Assembly (NCBI GenBank): GCA_002450335.1
Contig: DJZB01000067.1
Coordinates: forward strand, 6,651 to 15,060
Direction of reading: 5' to 3'
Length of the DNA stretch: 8,410 bases
Source: Rhodobiaceae bacterium UBA6963
Lineage (GTDB): Bacteria > Pseudomonadota > Alphaproteobacteria > RS24
Positions 1-4,887 of this stretch are shown one piece after another; positions within the stretch are counted from its first letter, which is position 1, and each line of letters opens with the position of its first letter. Under the pieces are notes generated by a model. The model was not told the origin of the DNA. It saw nothing but the letters and a program-made list of their open reading frames with translations, and made no database searches. Position numbers and translations under genes: made by a program.

Positions 1-24
1 AAAGACCCAAAAGACCCAAAAGAC
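1..24 (+). repeat. 9-bp tandem repeat at the window edge
   Basis: The unit AAAGACCCA occurs twice and is followed by a partial third copy (AAAGAC). In frame 1 it encodes repeated Lys-Asp-Pro. Because 9 is a multiple of 3, changes in copy number would keep the frame. The array may extend left of the window. Confidence 0.6.
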
Positions 25-54
25 AATGCAACCGACGATGAAAAAGCTCTATGA
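1..54 (+). CDS. C-terminal tail of an upstream gene (partial, unidentified)
   Basis: The frame beginning at base 1 is open from the window edge to a TGA at 52-54 and encodes KDPKDPKDNATDDEKAL. This is a charged, disordered-looking tail with a KDP repeat. Bacterial genes often end by overlapping the next start codon, and this stop overlaps the start of the yqaA-dsbB gene, as expected for translational coupling. All three forward frames are open over the repeat, so the reading frame is chosen only because it ends at a sensible place. With 17 residues no family can be named. If real, it is the end of a gene lying left of the window. Confidence 0.35.
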   Translation, partial: KDPKDPKDNATDDEKAL

Positions 55-1018
55 ATGGTGTCAGTCACTTGCCACCCACGCCAAGGCTAAATGGGCATTG
101 GCAGGCATTTCATTCATTGAGAGCTCATTCTTCCCGGTTCCGCCGGATGTGATACTTGCACCGATGGTGCTGGCTGATAAATCACGCGCTTGGTTTTACG
201 CTTTTATCTGCACATTGGCATCTGTTTTGGGTGCCATTCTTGGTTATATCATTGGGCGTTATCTTTTTGAGCTGATTGGGACACCCATTCTGGAGGCCTA
301 TAGCGCCCAAGCCGCATTTGAAAAATTTACAGGGTTTTATGCGGATTGGGGTTTCTGGATTGTGATTATCAGCGCCATCAGCTTTGTTCCCTTTAAAGTT
401 GCCACTATTGCAAGCGGTGTCGTCGCAATGGAGCCAATAGGTTTTCTGGCGGCTTGTATCATCGGGCGCGCCATAAGATTTTACGGGGTAACTGCCGCTT
501 TAATGGTCAATATTCGTCTTTGGTTATTTCAACCTTTGCGGCGCGGTATTATGATTACCCTTGCCAGCTTGGGGGTTCTTGCCGCTGTTTTTGCTTTCGA
601 ATATCTCATGGGCCTCGCGCCGTGTCCGCTTTGCCTCAATCAGCGTATTGCTTTTTATCTGGCTGTCCCGCTCGGGCTTTTGGCCGCTTTGACTGCGAGC
701 AAAAAACCAAGCCTTTCAACCATAAGCTTTATGATCCTTACGTTCATATTTTTGGTGAATTCGGCTTATGGCGGTTATCACGCAGGCATTGAATGGGGCT
801 ACTGGCCCGGACCGGCCTCATGTGCCGGCAACCCCATGGAAGTCACAAATATTGAAGAGTTGATTTTATCACTTGAAAACGGCGCGCCCCCCTCATGCAG
901 TGAAGCGCCATGGCGGTTATTTGGTTTATCACTGGCCGGATATAACATGCTGGCGAGCCTTGGCCTTGCTTTGCTGGCAGGGTTTCCTATCTTATTTAGA
1001 AGACAGGAAACATCATGA
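38..1018 (+). CDS. YqaA/DedA-family (VTT) membrane domain fused to DsbB disulfide-bond oxidoreductase
   Basis: This is a 326-residue inner-membrane protein made of two normally separate proteins. Residues 1 to about 155 match the YqaA branch of the DedA family: an LYEW..SLA start, then SFIESSFFPVPPDVILAPMVLA, a LGYIIGRYLF helix and a GRAIRF motif at 143-148. Residues from about 168 to the end are a whole DsbB: a first helix, then CPLC (C196, C199) followed by R203 in the place of the quinone-contacting Arg of E. coli DsbB, two helices, a periplasmic loop with C262 and C287 (25 apart, as in DsbB), and a last helix. DsbB reoxidises DsbA and passes electrons to ubiquinone. The last part of a normal YqaA is missing at the junction. 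The ATG at 38 gives the usual family start (MKKLYEW); an ATG at 26 is also possible, and neither has a clear Shine-Dalgarno site. An internal ATG at 503 could start a free DsbB. It overlaps coq7 by 4 bases. Confidence 0.9.
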   Translation: MKKLYEWCQSLATHAKAKWALAGISFIESSFFPVPPDVILAPMVLADKSRAWFYAFICTLASVLGAILGYIIGRYLFELIGTPILEAYSAQAAFEKFTGFYADWGFWIVIISAISFVPFKVATIASGVVAMEPIGFLAACIIGRAIRFYGVTAALMVNIRLWLFQPLRRGIMITLASLGVLAAVFAFEYLMGLAPCPLCLNQRIAFYLAVPLGLLAALTASKKPSLSTISFMILTFIFLVNSAYGGYHAGIEWGYWPGPASCAGNPMEVTNIEELILSLENGAPPSCSEAPWRLFGLSLAGYNMLASLGLALLAGFPILFRRQETS

Positions 1019-1575
1019 GCATGACAGCATCTAAATCCGGCAAGAAACTATCCACCAAAACAGAGCAAATGATACGCGTTGATCATGCCGGAGAGCATGG
1101 GGCTGTAAGTATCTACCGCGGACAACTGGCTGTATTCGGTAATACTGACTCGAAAACAGAAATAGCTGACCTCGTCAAACACATGGCTGAACAAGAGCAG
1201 TCTCATATGGATAGTTTTGACAAACTCATCCTCGAAAAGAAAATCCGTCCGACTGTATTGGCGCCATTTTGGGATGCCGCTGGATTTACTCTTGGTGCTG
1301 TAACGGCATTGATGGGTGAAAAAGCAGCAATGGCTTGCACTGCCGCTGTTGAGGAAGTCATTGACGCACATTATGCCGAACAGATTGAAGAGCTTGAAAA
1401 AACCGGTGAAGAAGCCGATCTGCGAAACATGATTGAAGAGTTTCGCGCAGATGAAGCAGAACATCGCGATACAGCAATTGAACATGGCGCTGAAGACATG
1501 AAAGGGTATGAAGTCCTGAGGTCTTTGATACGTTTCGGCTGTCGCTCGGCAATTAAAATTTCTGAAAAAATTTAG
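1015..1575 (+). CDS. coq7: Coq7, 3-demethoxyubiquinol 3-hydroxylase (di-iron)
   Basis: It catalyses the penultimate step of ubiquinone synthesis, hydroxylating demethoxyubiquinol, as a peripheral inner-membrane di-iron enzyme. The 186-residue protein is a compact ferritin-like four-helix bundle, close to mitochondrial COQ7 in length once the transit peptide is removed. The iron ligands are visible: E27 in DHAGEHGA, E61 and H64 in EQEQSHMDSF, a Glu at 113/114 in AVEEVIDAHY, and E147 with H150 in DEAEHRD. The C-terminal LRSLIRFGCRSAI segment matches the family. AGGAA at 1005-1009 gives a good ribosome site, and the start overlaps the yqaA-dsbB stop as ATGA, so the two are probably co-translated. 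A start at codon 3 (1021) is less well placed. The stop codon directly abuts the stop of the opposite-strand HNH gene. Confidence 0.95.
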   Translation: MSMTASKSGKKLSTKTEQMIRVDHAGEHGAVSIYRGQLAVFGNTDSKTEIADLVKHMAEQEQSHMDSFDKLILEKKIRPTVLAPFWDAAGFTLGAVTALMGEKAAMACTAAVEEVIDAHYAEQIEELEKTGEEADLRNMIEEFRADEAEHRDTAIEHGAEDMKGYEVLRSLIRFGCRSAIKISEKI

Positions 1576-2181
1576 TTACGGCTGAAGTTCACTATCCCAA
1601 TAGAGATAATCTTGCCAACTTTCATGCAGAAAGTTTGGTGGAAAACGTCTGCCAATATCATGCAATTCATAGACAGTTGGTTGGCGTGGTTTATGCTGCG
1701 GGAACATAGATGCTTCTTTGCAAAGCCGCCCACCCTTTTTAAGGTTGCAAGGCGAGCAAGCTGCAACAACATTTTCCCATGTGGTTTGCCCACCAACCCT
1801 GCGCGGCACAACATGGTCAAAGGTCAAGTCCTGATCCGAGCCGCAATACTGACAGGTAAAGCTATCTCTCAAAAAGACATTAAATCTTGTAAAGGCCGGA
1901 TATTGTGGTGGCTTCACATAGTTTTTAAGCGAAACAACACTTGGCAAACGAATGGCTGTCGTCGGGGAATGAACTTTGGTTTCATATTCTGAAACAATGT
2001 TTACCCGATCAAGAAACACGGCTTTGAGCGTGTCCTGCCATGACCAGAGTGAAAGCGGATAATAGCTCAGGGGGCGGTAATCTGCATTGAGAACCAGTGC
2101 AGGACAACTTTCAGGATTTTTAAAACGACTGTGATCGGAAGTGAGAAAAGTCTGAGACTTTCTATCCATCAAGCGCTGCAT
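1576..2181 (-). CDS. HNH endonuclease family protein
   Basis: This 201-residue protein has a C-terminal zinc-stabilised HNH (beta-beta-alpha metal) fold. C110-x2-C113 (CQYCG) and C142-x2-C145 (CSPCN) form the structural zinc knuckles. D122-H123 (LTFDHVVPR) supplies the catalytic His, and N137 (WENVVAAC) the middle Asn. The N-terminal half, with ALVLNADYRPLSYYPLS and YVKPPQYPAF.R.NVFLRD, is typical of a standalone HNH protein widespread in alphaproteobacteria. Its substrate and biological role are unknown to me. No methyltransferase, integrase or toxin partner lies beside it, so a restriction or mobile-element role is not supported here. The start at 2181 has only a weak AAGG just upstream; Met5 (2169) is an alternative. 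The gene runs opposite to both neighbours and should have its own promoter at 2250-2277. Confidence 0.9.
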   Translation of the reverse strand: MQRLMDRKSQTFLTSDHSRFKNPESCPALVLNADYRPLSYYPLSLWSWQDTLKAVFLDRVNIVSEYETKVHSPTTAIRLPSVVSLKNYVKPPQYPAFTRFNVFLRDSFTCQYCGSDQDLTFDHVVPRRVGGQTTWENVVAACSPCNLKKGGRLCKEASMFPQHKPRQPTVYELHDIGRRFPPNFLHESWQDYLYWDSELQP

Positions 2182-2249
2182 AACCTTAAAACCCCCTGCC
2201 GGTGTTAATAATATCGGTGTGACTAATTACGAATCAATATCTCACTATA

Positions 2250-2277
2250 ATTATAGAAGACATATTAAACATGTCAT
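2250..2277 (-). promoter_or_regulatory. Predicted promoter for the HNH gene
   Basis: Read on the minus strand, ATGACA (2277-2272; 5 of 6 to TTGACA) is followed after 16 bases by a perfect TATAAT (2255-2250). Transcription would start near 2243 and leave a leader of about 60 bases before the ATG at 2181. The -10 lies inside a perfect 12-bp palindrome, CTATAATTATAG (2245-2256), so a TATAAT is also present on the + strand, but I see no -35 partner for it. The match is to the sigma-70 consensus by eye only. Confidence 0.55.
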
Positions 2278-2327
2278 TATTCTTACAAATTTCAAACAAA
2301 ATGCAGATTTTTAGCCTATTTTGTAAT

Positions 2328-2355
2328 TTGCCTGATTTTATGCGCCATATATAGT
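2328..2355 (+). promoter_or_regulatory. Predicted gluQ promoter, giving a near-leaderless mRNA
   Basis: TTGCCT (2328-2333; 4 of 6) is separated by 16 bases from TATAGT (2350-2355; 5 of 6). Transcription about 7 bases downstream of the -10 would begin at or just before the gluQ ATG at 2362. Consistent with this, no Shine-Dalgarno sequence is present before that ATG. The -10 sits within an inverted repeat with arms CGCCA (2343-2347) and TGGCG (2355-2359), which could be a repressor site. Confidence 0.45.
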
Positions 2356-2361
2356 GGCGAT

Positions 2362-3249
2362 ATGAAACCGCAAGACCAAGCTCATATCACCCGATTTGCC
2401 CCAAGTCCGAACGGTAGGTTGCATCTCGGGCATGCTTATTCGGCATTAATGGCGCAAAAACTCGCCGGGTCAGGCAGCTTCATTCTGCGGATTGAGGATA
2501 TTGATTTAGGACGACGTCGCCGGCATTTCATTGATGCCATTTATGATGATTTGGCGTGGCTGGGGCTTTCATGGCCAACCCCTGTAATGATTCAATCGGA
2601 CCGCTTTGATATATACAAGACCGCGCTCAACAAACTGAGGGATTTGGACGTTGTCTATCCATGCTGGGCGAGTAGGGCAGATATAAGGGATTACATCAAT
2701 GTCCAAGCGGGCGGTCGAGAGGCATGGCCTATCGACCCGGATGGGGCGGCTATTTATCCTGGCTTATATAAAGATATTTCTCCTGCAAAAAGAGATGCCA
2801 TGATGTGGGAAGGCGGCAGTTATGCATGGCGGCTGGACAGTGAAAAAGCTGCCGCGCTAGCCAGAGTGAAAAACGGGAGTCTTACTTATTTTGAAGCCTC
2901 GCAGCAGGAAAGTATTGAAATCATCCCCAGCCTCTATGGAGATGTCATTCTTGCGCGAAAAGATATTCCGACCAGCTATCATCTAAGCGTTGTTGTAGAT
3001 GATGCCGCACAAGACATTTCCCTCGTCACACGCGGCATGGATTTACAGGGTGCGACCCATATTCATCGCGTCTTGCAAATCTTACTGGAATACCCTGAAC
3101 CTGACTATTATCATCATGATCTTGTAAGAGAAGCCGATGGTCGTCGCTTGTCAAAACGCGCTGGTGATATAGGTATTGAGTATTATCGGGGGCAAGGTTA
3201 CCGACCTGAGCAACTCATTGAAGAGTTACTTCCTTCCCTTACATTATAA
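2362..3249 (+). CDS. gluQ: Glutamyl-Q tRNA(Asp) synthetase
   Basis: GluQ-RS is a shortened paralogue of the GluRS catalytic domain. It activates glutamate and attaches it to the queuosine base at position 34 of tRNA(Asp) instead of to a tRNA 3' end. The 295 residues match this family, lacking the anticodon-binding domain of GluRS. Visible are the class I HIGH-type motif HLGH (21-24) in RFAPSPNGRLHLGHAYSA, LRIEDID (42-48), GDVILARKDIPTSYHL (193-208) and the KMSKS-type loop RRLSKR (261-266). In the zinc-site insertion, C101 and Y132 remain, but the second Cys of the CxC pair is A103 and the final Cys is Y136, so the zinc site appears lost. The gene heads a run with the HIG1-domain gene 18 bases downstream. 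No Shine-Dalgarno sequence precedes the ATG. Confidence 0.93.
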   Translation: MKPQDQAHITRFAPSPNGRLHLGHAYSALMAQKLAGSGSFILRIEDIDLGRRRRHFIDAIYDDLAWLGLSWPTPVMIQSDRFDIYKTALNKLRDLDVVYPCWASRADIRDYINVQAGGREAWPIDPDGAAIYPGLYKDISPAKRDAMMWEGGSYAWRLDSEKAAALARVKNGSLTYFEASQQESIEIIPSLYGDVILARKDIPTSYHLSVVVDDAAQDISLVTRGMDLQGATHIHRVLQILLEYPEPDYYHHDLVREADGRRLSKRAGDIGIEYYRGQGYRPEQLIEELLPSLTL

Positions 3250-3267
3250 GAATAAGAGGACAATACA

Positions 3268-3453
3268 GTGACGATTTTCAACTATCTTATTCCTGCCGGT
3301 CTTGTGGCTGTGAGCCTCGTATTACTTGCCGGTCTGGCAAATATGCTCAGAAATGGCAGCCCAAACACATCTCAACGTCTAATGCGGTGGCGTGTCGGCC
3401 TTCAGCTTATAACAATCATAGTCGTCATGTGTGGCATCTACTTCAGCAAATAA
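3268..3453 (+). CDS. HIG1-domain twin-transmembrane protein
   Basis: A 61-residue inner-membrane protein with two helices (about residues 5-26 and 43-59) joined by a short polar loop. The loop and second helix carry Q36-x3-R40-x-R42-x3-Q46 (QRLMRWRVGLQ), which fits the HIG1 signature (Q/I)x3(R/H)xRx3Q known from the mitochondrial Rcf1/HIGD1 proteins that associate with cytochrome oxidase. In bacteria the role is not settled; an association with terminal oxidase is a family-based guess. The start is GTG, supported by AGAGGA at 3255-3260, 7 bases upstream. It lies 18 bases after gluQ and is probably co-transcribed with it. In related genomes this small gene typically sits next to the cobalamin adenosyltransferase gene, from which it is separated here by the PagL-like gene. 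Confidence 0.8.
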   Translation: MTIFNYLIPAGLVAVSLVLLAGLANMLRNGSPNTSQRLMRWRVGLQLITIIVVMCGIYFSK

Positions 3454-3462
3454 TGAATAAGC

Positions 3463-3491
3463 TTGCCTGAAAAGCGATAAATATCTAGAAT
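3463..3491 (+). promoter_or_regulatory. Predicted promoter for the PagL-like gene
   Basis: TTGCCT (3463-3468; 4 of 6), a 17-base spacer and TAGAAT (3486-3491; 5 of 6) form a well-spaced sigma-70-type promoter. The start site would be near 3498, about 28 bases before the ATG at 3526. A GAATC site (3488-3492), the GANTC target of the alphaproteobacterial methyltransferase CcrM, overlaps the -10 box. Confidence 0.5.
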
Positions 3492-3525
3492 CTTAGTGAT
3501 TTTTATTTGTGTGATTTAGTTGCTT

Positions 3526-4077
3526 ATGAATATTTTTGTATTCTCTTGTATTCTATCAATCATGTTTGTTCCTCTCGACGTGCTCGCAGATGACACGTCT
3601 AATCCAAGCCAGAAGGTTTATACTTTTGGTTTGATACAGCAGGATGTTGAATCAAATCCAATTGAAGATAGTGTCAGCATCAATGTTGAAGTTTTATTTC
3701 CAACAAAACTCGAGAGTATTCCATGGTCCCCCCGGCCGGTGATTGGCGCGACCATAAACACTGATAATGACACGAGCCAGCTATATGGCGGTGTGGCATG
3801 GCAATATGATTTTTCAGACAAATTCTATACCGAAATTTTTCTGGGCGGTTCCATTCATGACGGTGAAGAAGACCCCGATACCGTTCCAGCCGGAGGTCGT
3901 AAAACTCACCGCGCTTATGGTTGCCCTGTAAACTTTAGAGAGAGCCTTTCATTTGGATGGCGTTTAAGCTCAGAATACAGCCTTCTGGCCATTGTCACCC
4001 ACATGTCCAATGCAAATTTGTGCGATTCGAATGACGGGTTGACGAATGCCGGCCTCAGAGTCAGCCGAACATTCTGA
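3526..4077 (+). CDS. PagL-like acyloxyacyl hydrolase (lipid A 3-O-deacylase family)
   Basis: A predicted outer-membrane beta-barrel of 183 residues. Residues 1-21 are a signal peptide ending VLA before DDTSN. The body has alternating beta-strand patterns (PRPVIGATINT, SQLYGGVAWQYDF, FYTEIFLGGSIHDG) and a terminal Phe, as usual for barrels. Near the end, H159-M-S161-N (THMSNANL) is the PagL catalytic His-x-Ser-Asn, followed by GLTNAGLRV. Family enzymes remove the 3-O acyl chain of lipid A. In Pseudomonas PagL the triad Glu lies 12 residues after the Ser; here that position is T173. C133 and C166 could form a disulfide. I chose the ATG at 3526; a TTG two codons earlier (3520) is possible, and neither has a clear ribosome site. 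It has its own promoter and sits between genes normally adjacent, so it looks like an accessory insertion. Confidence 0.78.
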   Translation: MNIFVFSCILSIMFVPLDVLADDTSNPSQKVYTFGLIQQDVESNPIEDSVSINVEVLFPTKLESIPWSPRPVIGATINTDNDTSQLYGGVAWQYDFSDKFYTEIFLGGSIHDGEEDPDTVPAGGRKTHRAYGCPVNFRESLSFGWRLSSEYSLLAIVTHMSNANLCDSNDGLTNAGLRVSRTF

Positions 4078-4089
4078 TATATTATAATC

Positions 4090-4119
4090 TTGCTATAAAA
4101 CGCCTGTCGCTGTTATATC
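4090..4119 (+). promoter_or_regulatory. Possible promoter for the adenosyltransferase gene
   Basis: TTGCTA (4090-4095; 4 of 6) and TATATC (4114-4119; 4 of 6) are 18 bases apart in the 67-base gap before the gene. The match is modest in AT-rich sequence and may be chance. No GC-rich terminator hairpin follows the PagL-like gene, so read-through from it is an alternative source of transcript. Confidence 0.25.
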
Positions 4120-4144
4120 AATTCAGGTATTTTTGAAGGTAAAT

Positions 4145-4735
4145 ATGGTTACCCTTAACAAAATTTACACCCGGACCGGGGATGACGGGACTACCGCGCT
4201 TGCTGACGGGTCCCGACGCGCAAAATATGATTTAAGAATTGAAAGTTATGGTGCCGTTGACGAGGCTAATGCCGCAATAGGCATGGCACGTTTACACACA
4301 CAAGGTTCAACACTGGACGACATTTTAGCCCGTCTACAAAATGACCTATTCGATTTGGGTGCAGATTTGGCGATGCCTAATGTTGAGAACGATAAGGATA
4401 GCTCGTTTCAGCCACTCCGCATTCTCCCTGAGCAAGTGACGCGGATTGAACAAGAAATTGATATGTTGAATGCCGATCTGACCCCGTTAACATCTTTTGT
4501 TCTGCCGGGTGGTGAGCCGGCAGCAGCTTTTCTGCATCTCGCGAGAACAATAATCAGGCGTGCGGAACGAAATCTGATTAGACTTTCGGATGAAAGTGAC
4601 ACAGATGAAATTAATGAAGTTACCAAGAGATATATCAACCGCGCATCTGACCTTCTCTTCGTTGCGGGTCGCATAGCGAATAATAATGGTGCGGCAGATG
4701 TTTTATGGCAACCAGGTGCGACGAGAGACGCGTAA
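4145..4735 (+). CDS. PduO-type cob(I)alamin adenosyltransferase
   Basis: It transfers the adenosyl group of ATP to cob(I)alamin in the cytoplasm, making adenosylcobalamin for enzymes such as methylmalonyl-CoA mutase. The 196-residue helical-bundle protein has the N-terminal ATP-binding TRTGDDGTT (9-17), YGAVDEANAAIG (35-46), FVLPGG (118-123), the active-site helix ARTIIRRAER (133-142) and INRASDLLFVAGR (164-176), all diagnostic of the PduO family rather than CobA/BtuR. The ATG at 4145 is preferred over an in-frame TTG at 4133, because AAGG at 4136-4139 sits 5 bases upstream of it and MVTLNKIYTRTGD is the usual family start. No B12-dependent enzyme or B12 riboswitch is visible in the window. 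The adjacent etf and hbd genes suggest linkage to acyl-CoA metabolism. Confidence 0.93.
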   Translation: MVTLNKIYTRTGDDGTTALADGSRRAKYDLRIESYGAVDEANAAIGMARLHTQGSTLDDILARLQNDLFDLGADLAMPNVENDKDSSFQPLRILPEQVTRIEQEIDMLNADLTPLTSFVLPGGEPAAAFLHLARTIIRRAERNLIRLSDESDTDEINEVTKRYINRASDLLFVAGRIANNNGAADVLWQPGATRDA

Positions 4736-4796
4736 GGGCTTATTAGAGGTCATTTTAACTAGGCCAATTCGTCGCGGTTGCTTACAAATGTAATAA

Positions 4797-4825
4797 TTGA
4801 CGGTTTTACGCCAGATGGCTATTTT
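4797..4825 (+). promoter_or_regulatory. Predicted promoter of the etfB-etfA-hbd cluster
   Basis: TTGACG (4797-4802; 5 of 6), a 17-base spacer and TATTTT (4820-4825; 4 of 6) lie in the 152-base gap between the adenosyltransferase gene and etfB. The start site would be near 4832, leaving a leader of about 55 bases that contains the dyad at 4843-4864. Confidence 0.4.
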
Positions 4826-4842
4826 CCGCATTAAATAAAGTG

Positions 4843-4864
4843 TCAGGTTTGAATATGAACCTGA
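4843..4864 (+). promoter_or_regulatory. Perfect 7-bp inverted repeat in the etfB leader (possible operator)
   Basis: Arms TCAGGTT (4843-4849) and AACCTGA (4858-4864) flank an 8-base centre. The dyad lies just downstream of the predicted transcription start and ends 23 bases before the etfB ATG. That position would suit a repressor blocking transcription, or an RNA hairpin affecting translation. There is no T-run, so it is not a normal terminator. The regulator is unknown. Confidence 0.5.
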
Positions 4865-4887
4865 AATTGCAAATTAAGGACTTTACG

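Noticed and set aside
454..792. Open frame inside the yqaA-dsbB gene (+1 frame), considered as a frameshifted continuation of YqaA
   Set aside because: Its translation has no resemblance to a YqaA C-terminus and no membrane-helix pattern, so it is a shadow frame and does not explain the fusion as a simple frameshift.
1576..2181. HNH gene as part of a restriction, toxin or mobile-element system
   Set aside because: It is flanked by housekeeping genes, with no methyltransferase, antitoxin, recombinase or terminal repeats nearby, and the type is a common standalone alphaproteobacterial protein.
4133..4144. TTG start for the adenosyltransferase at 4133
   Set aside because: The ATG at 4145 has a well-spaced AAGG and matches the usual family N-terminus.
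4840..4887. GTG start for etfB at 4840
   Set aside because: The EtfB family begins at MKILVPVKR, and the ATG at 4888 has AAGGA 7 bases upstream. The extension would translate through the inverted repeat.
4736..4887. B12 riboswitch or other structured RNA near the adenosyltransferase and etfB
   Set aside because: No B12-box-like sequence or multi-stem structure was recognised; only the single dyad at 4843-4864 stands out.
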